Positions 1-5,366 of a DNA stretch of 5,886 nt are shown here, in pieces (the stretch's first letter is position 1; each line of letters begins with the position of its first letter). A model generated the notes under the pieces. The model searched no databases, was not told the origin of the DNA, and was given only the letters and a program-made list of their open reading frames with translations. This DNA comes from Clostridia bacterium (GTDB lineage Bacteria; Bacillota_A; Clostridia; Oscillospirales; Acutalibacteraceae). The DNA lies in contig JAFXNY010000046.1 of the NCBI GenBank assembly GCA_017529165.1, positions 1 through 5,886 on the forward strand, read 5' to 3'. The position numbers and the translations under genes were made by a program.

Positions 1-379
1 CTTCAACACGCTCTTTAAGCTCGTCACCTGAAAGCCCCATATTCTTAGGGCCGAAAGCAATATCCGCAAAAACCGTTTCTTCAAAAAGCTGATATTCCGG
101 ATATTGAAAGACAAGACCCACCTTAAAGCGAACATCCTTTATTCTCTTTGGGTCTTCCCAAATGTTTTTACCCTCTAAAAGCACTTCGCCGCTTGCAGGT
201 TTCAGCAGTCCGTTCAGGTGCTGAACAAGAGTAGATTTTCCGGAACCGGTATGCCCTATTATTCCGATAATTTCTCCCTCGTTTACAGAAAAAGAAATAT
301 TATGAATAGCATCTTTAATAATCTGCGCACTGCCATCATAGGTATAGCACAGATTTTTAACCTCAATAATAAAACCCAA
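1..379 (-). CDS. ecfA2: Energy-coupling factor transporter ATP-binding protein EcfA2 (C-terminus outside window)
   Basis: N-terminal 126 codons of an ABC ATPase that would energise an ECF vitamin/metal importer together with EcfA1 and membrane EcfT at the cytoplasmic face. The start is TTG at 379-377, directly after the ecfA1 stop; no ATG precedes the Walker A motif, and GGAGG at 392-388 sits 8 bases upstream. Visible motifs are the aromatic A-loop Tyr around residues 12-14, Walker A GHTGSGKS (42-49) and the Q-loop VFQYPEYQLFEETV with Gln92. The YPEYQLFEETV form is typical of EcfA2 (CbiO2) as against the NPDNQ form of EcfA1, and the following DIAFGPKNMGL also fits. The signature LSGGQ, Walker B and H-loop lie beyond the window edge, so activity cannot be judged. 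It is the last visible gene of the ruvC-led operon. The family assignment is secure; the EcfA2 subtype rests on the Q-loop and on following ecfA1. Confidence 0.92.
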   Translation of the reverse strand, partial: MGFIIEVKNLCYTYDGSAQIIKDAIHNISFSVNEGEIIGIIGHTGSGKSTLVQHLNGLLKPASGEVLLEGKNIWEDPKRIKDVRFKVGLVFQYPEYQLFEETVFADIAFGPKNMGLSGDELKERVE

Positions 380-1231
380 CTATTTTTCCTCCGAATGAAG
401 TGCGTAATAAATCTTTTCGGCTGTTTCTTTTATAGAAATAGCGGTGGTATCGACATTCATACCACTATTTTTTAGTTTATATAAAAAATCTGTAGTCACA
501 GGAACATCCAAACCGGTATCTTTCAGTATTCTTACATCGGAAAAGACTTCTTTAGGTATACCGTCCTTTATAATTGAGCCGTTATTTAACAGTAGCACTC
601 TATCGGCATTCTCCGCCTCTTCCATAAAGTGAGTGATGAGCACCACCGTCATACCGTAATCACGGTTAAACCGTGTAATGATTCTAATAATCTCCGCTCT
701 GCCTTTCGGATCAAGCATAGCGGTAGGCTCGTCAAGTATAAGGCATTCCGGTCTCATTGCAATTATACCGGCTATAGCTACTCTTTGTTTTTGACCGCCC
801 GAAAGATGATGAGGCGTAGATTTTCCGTAATCATACATTCCTACAGCTTTTAGTGCCTCATCTACTCTCTCTCGTGTTTTTTCGGGCGGCAAGCCGAGAT
901 TTTCGGGTCCAAAAGCCACATCATCCTCCACGATTGATGCCACAAGCTGATTATCAGGGTTTTGAAATACCAACCCGACCTTACGGCGAACCTCGATTTC
1001 CTGCTTTTCGTCTTTAGTATCTATATTATCGACTAAGACATTGCCGGCAGAGGGCTTATATAACCCGTTCATAAGCTTTGCAAGTGTCGATTTGCCGGAG
1101 CCGTTATGACCGAGTATCACAGTAAAACTTCCACGCTCAATATCCAAGCTGAAGTTTTTTAATATATCTTTCTTTTCTTCACCATTATCGTACGAAAATG
1201 TTACATTCTTAATTTGTATAAGATTATCCAT
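380..1231 (-). CDS. ecfA1: Energy-coupling factor transporter ATP-binding protein EcfA1
   Basis: Complete ABC ATPase of 283 aa, the usual length for EcfA1 (CbiO1), which pairs with EcfA2 to drive an ECF importer. Motifs from the ATG at 1231: Walker A GHNGSGKS (41-48), Q-loop VFQNPDNQLVAS with Gln90, signature LSGGQ (143-147), Walker B LILDEP with catalytic Glu168 (164-169), D-loop MLD (172-174) and switch His201. The C-terminal extension (about 225-283) is the regulatory/interaction region known in EcfA proteins. All catalytic residues are present, so it should hydrolyse ATP. I chose ATG 1231 because it overlaps the upstream stop by one base (TAATG) and the protein then begins MDNLIQIKN, as family members do. 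A TTG at 1243 would add four residues (287 aa) but has no better ribosome site; the site before the ATG is weak (GGAAAAGG), which suggests translational coupling. The transported substrate depends on an S component not seen here. Confidence 0.95.
   Translation of the reverse strand: MDNLIQIKNVTFSYDNGEEKKDILKNFSLDIERGSFTVILGHNGSGKSTLAKLMNGLYKPSAGNVLVDNIDTKDEKQEIEVRRKVGLVFQNPDNQLVASIVEDDVAFGPENLGLPPEKTRERVDEALKAVGMYDYGKSTPHHLSGGQKQRVAIAGIIAMRPECLILDEPTAMLDPKGRAEIIRIITRFNRDYGMTVVLITHFMEEAENADRVLLLNNGSIIKDGIPKEVFSDVRILKDTGLDVPVTTDFLYKLKNSGMNVDTTAISIKETAEKIYYALHSEEK
388..392 (-). promoter_or_regulatory. ecfA2 ribosome binding site (decides a TTG start)
   Basis: GGAGG on the minus strand inside the last codons of ecfA1, 8 bases before TTG 379. 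It indicates fresh initiation at a rare start codon placed directly after the ecfA1 stop. Confidence 0.8.
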
Positions 1232-2094
1232 TACCTTTTCCAAACCGTTGTATTACCGCATGGCAGTACAATATCTTTTTTTGTTACTTTAAGCCCTATT
1301 TCATCAGTTGTTACGCTTCCCATACTTTTAGGCGCCACATAGGTTTTAACCATATAGTTAAGTATGGTATGAGAAAGTCCGCCGGTGTATGAATTGAGCA
1401 TAAAAAACAGTGCATCATCACTTAATAATTTTCCGGTATCCTCCAGTAATTCGCAAAGACTTTGTTCAAGTTTCCAAATCTCACCCGAAGGTCCCCTTCC
1501 GTATGACGGAGGGTCCATAATAATTGCATCGTATTTTTTGCCGCGCCTTATTTCTCTTTTAACGAACTTCATGCAATCGTCAACAAGCCAACGAACATTG
1601 CCGCCATCCACGCCAGAGGCAACTGCATTTTCTTTTGCCCACGAAACCATACCTTTTGAGGCATCTACATGAGTAACAGAAGCACCGCTTTTAAGGCAAG
1701 CAACCGTGGCACCGCCGGTATATGCGAAAAGATTAAGTACAGAAACAGGTCTCCCCGCTTTTTCGATAAGCTCCCTCGCCAAAGACCAATTTACCGCCTG
1801 CTCCGGGAAAAGCCCCGTGTGCTTAAACCCCATTGGCTTTAGGTTGAATGTAAGGTCTTTGTAATTAACTGACCACACATCCGGGACATTTTTAAGTTTC
1901 TCCCAATATCCGCCGCCGGAATTAGACCTGTGATATACCGCCGCCGCAGTTTTCCACCTGCTGTCATTTTTTCCTTTATTCCATATAACCTGCGGATCAG
2001 GGCGAATAAGAATAACATCACCCCAGCGCTCAAGGCGCTCACCTGCATCGGCATCTATAAGCTCGTAATCAGAAAAATTATCAACCGTGCGCAT
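1231..2094 (-). CDS. Class I SAM-dependent methyltransferase, COG1092/RlmI-like, probable RNA methyltransferase
   Basis: A 287-aa Rossmann-fold methyltransferase. An N-terminal stretch (about 1-115) contains FKHTGLFPEQAVNW (90-103), a sequence characteristic of the short COG1092 (Methyltrans_SAM) proteins. Motif I is VLNLFAYTGG (119-128), an acidic ribose-binding residue is Asp144, an adenine-contact pair is likely Asp172-Asp173, and motif IV is DPPSYGRG (194-201). The DPPSY motif recalls the DPP(K/R/A)F of RlmI/RlmK 23S rRNA m5C/m7G enzymes, but this protein is about 110 residues shorter than E. coli RlmI and lacks an N-terminal PUA domain. The base it modifies therefore cannot be assigned. 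The ATG at 2094 has GAGG 8 bases upstream (2106-2103). It follows ruvB by 13 bases and overlaps ecfA1 by one. It has no evident functional link to either neighbour. Family confidence is high; a role in rRNA methylation is inference. Confidence 0.85.
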   Translation of the reverse strand: MRTVDNFSDYELIDADAGERLERWGDVILIRPDPQVIWNKGKNDSRWKTAAAVYHRSNSGGGYWEKLKNVPDVWSVNYKDLTFNLKPMGFKHTGLFPEQAVNWSLARELIEKAGRPVSVLNLFAYTGGATVACLKSGASVTHVDASKGMVSWAKENAVASGVDGGNVRWLVDDCMKFVKREIRRGKKYDAIIMDPPSYGRGPSGEIWKLEQSLCELLEDTGKLLSDDALFFMLNSYTGGLSHTILNYMVKTYVAPKSMGSVTTDEIGLKVTKKDIVLPCGNTTVWKR

Positions 2095-2107
2095 TAAACA
2101 TACCTCG

Positions 2108-3139
2108 TTAAATTAGTTGCTGTTGACCTGTAAGGGTTATCCCTAAATGCTCATAACAAGCAGGCGTTACACACCTGCCCCTCGGTGTGCGTGAAAGAAA
2201 ACCTATTTGCATAAGATACGGTTCATATACATCCTCAATAGTAACCGCCTCTTCGCCTACAGCAGCCGAAAGCGTTTCAAGACCTACAGGCCCACCGCCG
2301 TAATTTGTTATGATTGTCTTAAGCATTCTGCGGTCAAAATCATCAAGACCAAGTTCATCTATTTCAAATCTTGAGAGTGCCGCACGAGCAACTTTTTCGG
2401 TAATTTTGCCGTCAAACTGTACCTGTGCTATATCTCTTACTCTTTTAAGCAGTCTGTTTGCTATTCTCGGTGTTCCTCTAGATCTTGAAGCAATCTCCAA
2501 AGCACCGTCCATATCAATAGGAATACCGAGTATTCCTGCAGAACGGGTAACAATCTGCCCTAACTGTTCTGGCGTATATAAATCAAGTCTTAAAAGAACG
2601 CCGAACCTATCTCTGAGTGGTGCTGTAAGCTGACCGGAACGGGTTGTAGCTCCCACAAGTGTAAAATGCGGAACATCAAGCCTTATAGACCTCGCAGACG
2701 GACCTTTGCCGAGAATAATATCAAGCGAAAAATCTTCCATAGCAGGATAGAGTATTTCTTCAACATTCCTTGAAAGCCTATGTATTTCATCAATAAAGAG
2801 AACATCGCCGTCATTAAGAGCAGTAAGGATCGCCACAAGATCACCCTGCTTTTCAATGGCAGGACCGGAAGTAACCCTTAAGTTTACGCCCATTTCACGG
2901 GCAATTATTCCGGCAAGGGTAGTTTTTCCGAGTCCCGGAGGGCCATATAATAAAACATGGTCAAGGCACTCTTTTCTTTTCCGTGCGGCCTCTATATATA
3001 TACTTAAATTATCCTTAACTTTATCCTGCCCTATATATTCCGAAAGTGTTTTAGGGCGCAAAGTGATTTCTGTATCATCTTCGACTGCAGTAAACTCGGG
3101 AGATACTATCCGGTTTTCAAAATCGATATCTTCTATCAT
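2108..3139 (-). CDS. ruvB: Holliday junction branch migration DNA helicase RuvB
   Basis: Full-length RuvB (343 aa; family about 330-350), the AAA+ motor that forms hexameric rings on either side of RuvA and drives branch migration of Holliday junctions in the cytoplasm. Visible in order: [11 protein letters not shown] (28-38), Walker A GPPGLGKT (66-73), Walker B LFIDEIH (114-120) with Asp117-Glu118, sensor 1 GATTR (163-167), the LRDRFG motif carrying the arginine finger Arg176, sensor 2 GTPRIANR (222-229), then the C-terminal winged-helix domain with the RTPRGR motif near the end. No key residue is missing. The ATG at 3139 has AGGGGG about 9 bases upstream, embedded in the last codons of ruvA, with only 3 bases between the genes. 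This is the third gene of the ruvC-ruvA-ruvB cluster. Confidence 0.99.
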   Translation of the reverse strand: MIEDIDFENRIVSPEFTAVEDDTEITLRPKTLSEYIGQDKVKDNLSIYIEAARKRKECLDHVLLYGPPGLGKTTLAGIIAREMGVNLRVTSGPAIEKQGDLVAILTALNDGDVLFIDEIHRLSRNVEEILYPAMEDFSLDIILGKGPSARSIRLDVPHFTLVGATTRSGQLTAPLRDRFGVLLRLDLYTPEQLGQIVTRSAGILGIPIDMDGALEIASRSRGTPRIANRLLKRVRDIAQVQFDGKITEKVARAALSRFEIDELGLDDFDRRMLKTIITNYGGGPVGLETLSAAVGEEAVTIEDVYEPYLMQIGFLSRTPRGRCVTPACYEHLGITLTGQQQLI

Positions 3140-3142
3140 TCT

Positions 3143-3748
3143 TTATATCCCCCTTGCAAGCGTTTTAAGCGCCTGCCTTATTAAATCATCCGTAGAAAGC
3201 GTATTATCAAGTTTTCCAACAGCCAGTGAGGCTTCACTCTGTGAATAGCCGAGTGAAACAAGCGCCTCAATAGCTTCCTTTGAAGAGGTGTTAGCGGTGG
3301 CATTACCTACGGTATTTACCGTTTCAAACACATCACCGGTTGCAACCGAGCCTACTTTATCTTTAAGCTCTAAGACCATTCTTTGTGCAAGCTTTATGCC
3401 AACTCCGGATGCAGCAGTAAGTGATTTAGCATCCCCACTCGCTAAAAACAGCAAAACCTTTTCATAGTTAAAAGCCGAAAGGATTGCAAGCCCGATTTTA
3501 GCGCCTACTCCGCTTACCGAGGTTATAAGCTTAAAAACTTCAAGCTCACCGGCTTCGGCAAAGCCGAAAATATCAAGTGCATCTTCCTTTACAATAAGAC
3601 AGGTGTTAACAAAAGCCTTATCGCCAACACTGCCTATCGAATCATATGTATTCTCGGTTATATAACACTTAAAGCCTACGCCGCCGCACTCTATAACAAC
3701 CGAATTAGTATCTTTGAAAAGAATAGTTCCGTTTAATGAAGCAATCAT
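3143..3748 (-). CDS. ruvA: Holliday junction branch migration complex subunit RuvA
   Basis: RuvA, 201 aa, the usual length. It binds four-way junctions as a tetramer and loads RuvB. Domain I (OB fold) opens MIASLNGTI and continues to about residue 64; the acidic pin Glu55-Asp56 is at the same positions as in E. coli RuvA. Domain II has two helix-hairpin-helix motifs: VSGVGAKIGLAILS (78-91) and SGVGIKLAQRMVLELK (113-128). After a Gly/Ala/Thr/Asn-rich flexible linker (about 130-153), domain III (SSKEAIEALVSLGYSQSEA to the C-terminus) is the RuvB-contacting three-helix bundle. The ATG overlaps the ruvC stop as ATGA and has AAGGA 8 bases upstream, so translation is probably coupled to ruvC. Nothing looks truncated. 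Confidence 0.98.
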   Translation of the reverse strand: MIASLNGTILFKDTNSVVIECGGVGFKCYITENTYDSIGSVGDKAFVNTCLIVKEDALDIFGFAEAGELEVFKLITSVSGVGAKIGLAILSAFNYEKVLLFLASGDAKSLTAASGVGIKLAQRMVLELKDKVGSVATGDVFETVNTVGNATANTSSKEAIEALVSLGYSQSEASLAVGKLDNTLSTDDLIRQALKTLARGI

Positions 3749-4260
3749 TTTGTTTTTCCTTTCATAAGTTGATTAAGCTTACCGTAAGAGCTACCTGCAC
3801 TATGACCGTGGCAAACCGTGAGCGCTAACGCATCAGCAGTATCATCGGGCTTTGGAACCGAGGATAATGAAAGCAGATTTTTCACCATTTCCATTACTTG
3901 ATGTTTTTCGGCCCTTCCATAGCCGGTAATAGATTGCTTTACCTGAAGAGGTGTATATTCAAATATTTCTAAACCTGCCCTCTTTGCCGCAAGCATAATA
4001 ACACCACGAGCCTGTGCAACATCAATGGCAGTAGTGGTATTAGTATTAAAATAAAGGCGTTCAATAGCCATACAATCAGGTTTATATTTTTCAATAACTG
4101 TAATTACATCTTCGTATATTGATTCAAGTCTTTCCGGAAACGGTACACCGGCCTTAGTGGTAATTGCCCCATATCCTACGGCACTGAATTGTACGCCATC
4201 AAAATCTACTATGCCGTAGCCGACAATCGCATAACCGGGATCTACACCGAATATCCGCAA
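3745..4260 (-). CDS. ruvC: Crossover junction endodeoxyribonuclease RuvC
   Basis: Holliday junction resolvase of 171 aa when started at TTG 4260-4258. It is a dimeric, metal-dependent RNase H-fold nuclease that nicks junctions symmetrically. The catalytic tetrad is intact: Asp7 in RIFGVDPGY, Glu67 in MAIERLYFNTN, and Asp140 and Asp143 in DDTADALAL, matching E. coli Asp7, Glu66, Asp138 and Asp141. The start was chosen from GGAGG (4273-4269) exactly 8 bases upstream and from family length. The frame stays open up to an ATG at 4389, but that extension would run through the terminator and the promoter and add residues unlike RuvC. In-frame GTG 4269 and CTG 4263 are also possible but lie in or too near the ribosome site. 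First gene of the operon; its stop overlaps ruvA by 4 bases. Confidence 0.97.
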   Translation of the reverse strand: MRIFGVDPGYAIVGYGIVDFDGVQFSAVGYGAITTKAGVPFPERLESIYEDVITVIEKYKPDCMAIERLYFNTNTTTAIDVAQARGVIMLAAKRAGLEIFEYTPLQVKQSITGYGRAEKHQVMEMVKNLLSLSSVPKPDDTADALALTVCHGHSAGSSYGKLNQLMKGKTK

Positions 4261-4268
4261 CAGCGACA

Positions 4269-4273
4269 CCTCC
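4269..4273 (-). promoter_or_regulatory. ruvC ribosome binding site (decides a TTG start)
   Basis: GGAGG read on the minus strand, 8 bases before TTG 4260. It fits the 16S anti-Shine-Dalgarno perfectly and rules out the upstream ATG at 4389 as the translation start. Confidence 0.85.
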
Positions 4274-4303
4274 AGAAAGCAAAATACCCCAATATTAAAC
4301 AAT

Positions 4304-4332
4304 ATTATAACATACTGTAATAGTAAGGGCAA
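4304..4332 (-). promoter_or_regulatory. Sigma-A promoter of the ruvC-ruvA-ruvB-methyltransferase-ecfA1-ecfA2 operon
   Basis: On the minus strand, -35 TTGCCC (4332-4327, 4 of 6 consensus), a 17-bp spacer, and a perfect -10 TATAAT (4309-4304) preceded by the extended element TGT. Transcription should begin near 4297, leaving a leader of about 37 bases before the TTG start of ruvC. The promoter lies between the upstream terminator and ruvC, so the operon has its own start. No GAAC-N4-GTTC type Firmicute LexA box is visible around it. Confidence 0.8.
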
Positions 4333-4344
4333 CTGTTTTTTGCA

Positions 4345-4375
4345 AAAGAAAAGCGCAAAACTCAAAGTTTTGCGC
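4345..4375 (-). terminator. Rho-independent terminator of the lipoprotein gene
   Basis: On the minus strand a perfect 10-bp stem GCGCAAAACT / AGTTTTGCGC (4375-4366 and 4362-4353) closes a 3-base loop and is followed by TTTTCTTT (4352-4345). It begins 13 bases after the lipoprotein stop. The plus strand has no T-tract after the stem, so it acts in one direction only. Confidence 0.9.
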
Positions 4376-4388
4376 ATATCATAAAACA

Positions 4389-4781
4389 TTATTGAAATGT
4401 AACTACCGGCGATTGATCACCCGATATCTTTTCTCCTGCATTATCCGCCGAACCAGAAGAGGTTTCATTGGTTTTGCCATTCGTATCACTATTACCTGTA
4501 TTACTACTGCCCGGTACTTCCGAATTGATTTCATCAGAAGATTTTGAATCAACACTGTCGCCCTGTGAGGTATTTTGCGAGCTTACAGCCTCATTGGAAG
4601 ATGTATCTAATTCATCCTGTGAAAACTTATTTACATTCGGCTTATCCGGATGACTGACCTCGATAAAATCAGAAGTCGTTCCGTAAACATATTTTTTGTT
4701 TTTGCAACTGGACAACATAGTGAAAGAAATCAAAACAGTTAATAAAACTGCCGTTAACTTAAAAAGCGATTTGTTTAGCAT
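4389..4781 (-). CDS. Small Ser-rich lipoprotein, unknown function
   Basis: I do not recognise a family. The 130-aa product from ATG 4781 has a classic lipoprotein signal: basic N-terminus (K4, K8), hydrophobic core TAVLLTVLISFTM, and lipobox LSSC with the lipidated Cys26, so it should be exported and anchored to the outer face of the membrane. Residues 27-53 form a short mixed segment (KYVYGTTSDFIEVSHPDKPN); residues 54-124 are a low-complexity hydrophilic stretch with 19 Ser of 71 residues, rich in Asn, Asp/Glu, Thr and Gly and almost free of hydrophobics; it ends SPVVTFQ. That looks like a surface linker or wall-spanning tether without a folded domain. The start is set by GAGGTG (4793-4788) 6 bases upstream; an in-frame ATG at 4811 lies between the -10 box and the predicted transcription start, so it is not used. 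It is a monocistronic unit with its own promoter and terminator. Confidence 0.8.
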   Translation of the reverse strand: MLNKSLFKLTAVLLTVLISFTMLSSCKNKKYVYGTTSDFIEVSHPDKPNVNKFSQDELDTSSNEAVSSQNTSQGDSVDSKSSDEINSEVPGSSNTGNSDTNGKTNETSSGSADNAGEKISGDQSPVVTFQ

Positions 4782-4787
4782 AAATAA

Positions 4788-4793
4788 CACCTC
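4788..4793 (-). promoter_or_regulatory. Ribosome binding site of the lipoprotein gene
   Basis: GAGGTG on the minus strand, 6 bases before ATG 4781. It supports that start over the in-frame ATG at 4811. Confidence 0.75.
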
Positions 4794-4813
4794 GCAAAAT
4801 ACACTGTACATTC

Positions 4814-4842
4814 ATTATAGCAACAACAATAAATTATTTCAA
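4814..4842 (-). promoter_or_regulatory. Sigma-A promoter of the lipoprotein gene
   Basis: Minus strand -35 TTGAAA (4842-4837, 5 of 6), a 17-bp spacer, and perfect -10 TATAAT (4819-4814). The expected start near 4807 gives a leader of about 26 bases to ATG 4781. It faces away from the tsaE promoter, with 35 bases between the two -35 boxes. Confidence 0.8.
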
Positions 4843-4877
4843 GAAAAACTTAAATATAATATATGGATATTTTATGA

Positions 4878-4906
4878 TTGACATAAATTATCGCCTATGT
4901 TAAAAT
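4878..4906 (+). promoter_or_regulatory. Sigma-A promoter of tsaE-tsaB
   Basis: Perfect -35 TTGACA (4878-4883), 17-bp spacer, -10 TAAAAT (4901-4906, 5 of 6) with an extended TGT just before it. Transcription should start near 4913, about 25 bases before the GTG of tsaE. This is the strongest promoter match in the window. Confidence 0.85.
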
Positions 4907-4920
4907 CGTTTTAGATTATG

Positions 4921-4928
4921 AAAGGGGG
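4921..4928 (+). promoter_or_regulatory. tsaE ribosome binding site (decides a GTG start)
   Basis: AAAGGGGG, 9 bases before GTG 4938. The nearer ATG at 4929 opens a frame that stops after two codons (ATG TTT TAG), leaving the GTG as the working start. Confidence 0.75.
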
Positions 4929-4937
4929 ATGTTTTAG

Positions 4938-5366
4938 GTGCTTACTTATGTTTCCTCCTCTCCTAGAATGACTATGGATATTGCCACTAAACTTTCAAAA
5001 GACTTTAGAGGCGGCGAAATAGTCGCTCTTAAAGGTGATCTCGGTATGGGTAAAACCTGCTTTGTAAAGGGTCTTGCCATCGGTCTCGGATTTAACGGTG
5101 AAGTAACCTCTCCTACATTTGCAATAGTCAACGAGTATATCGGCGGTAGATTAGATTTATTTCATTTCGATATGTATAGAATAACCGGTTGGGATGATTT
5201 ATATTCCACCGGTTATTTTGAATATACACCGCAAGGCGGCGTTGTTGCCGTTGAATGGAGTGAAAATATTGAGGGTGCTTTAGGCGATGATGTAATCACT
5301 GTGGTGTTTGAGCGTATTTCAGATAATGAGCGAAAAATCACGATTTCGGGCGGTGATGCTGAATGA
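4938..5366 (+). CDS. tsaE: tRNA threonylcarbamoyladenosine biosynthesis ATPase TsaE
   Basis: A 142-aa P-loop ATPase, normal TsaE length. It works with TsaB and TsaD in the cytoplasm to form N6-threonylcarbamoyladenosine at A37 of ANN-decoding tRNAs; its ATP hydrolysis is needed for repeated TsaBD turnover. Visible motifs: Walker A GDLGMGKT (33-40, Lys39 and Thr40), VTSPTF (56-61), the family-typical HFDMYRI (76-82) and VEWSEN (105-110), whose Trp and Glu are conserved in TsaE. The usual GDLGAGKT has Met in place of Ala at residue 37, a mild change. Start is GTG 4938, supported by the ribosome site; an internal ATG at residue 11 would cut away the first strand. It is the first gene of the plus-strand unit and overlaps tsaB by 4 bases. 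Confidence 0.96.
   Translation: MLTYVSSSPRMTMDIATKLSKDFRGGEIVALKGDLGMGKTCFVKGLAIGLGFNGEVTSPTFAIVNEYIGGRLDLFHFDMYRITGWDDLYSTGYFEYTPQGGVVAVEWSENIEGALGDDVITVVFERISDNERKITISGGDAE

Noticed and set aside
218..853. Plus-strand open frames over ecfA2 and ecfA1
   Set aside because: They lie antisense to well-conserved ABC ATPase genes and show no recognisable motif or ribosome site.
1232..1243. TTG 1243 start for ecfA1 (four extra residues)
   Set aside because: No better ribosome site, and ATG 1231 is coupled to the methyltransferase stop as TAATG; kept as a minor alternative.
2310..3248. Plus-strand open frames across ruvB and ruvA
   Set aside because: Antisense shadows of complete, motif-rich ruv genes.
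4261..4345. LexA/SOS box for ruvCAB
   Set aside because: I looked for a GAAC-N4-GTTC type dyad and found none on either strand.
4338..4347. Palindrome TTTTGCAAAA next to the terminator
   Set aside because: Short, AT-rich and overlapping the terminator T-tract; no evidence for a separate site.
4261..4389. N-terminal extension of RuvC from ATG 4389 (214 aa)
   Set aside because: It would translate through the terminator hairpin and the ruv promoter; family length and GGAGG 8 bases before TTG 4260 support the shorter form.
4782..4811. Upstream ATG at 4811 for the lipoprotein gene
   Set aside because: It lies between the -10 box and the expected transcription start, and the ribosome site GAGGTG serves ATG 4781; the longer form would also spoil the signal peptide.
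4468..4881. Plus-strand open frames opposite the lipoprotein gene and its promoter
   Set aside because: One spans both divergent promoters and neither has a ribosome site; the minus-strand gene has signal peptide, promoter and terminator.
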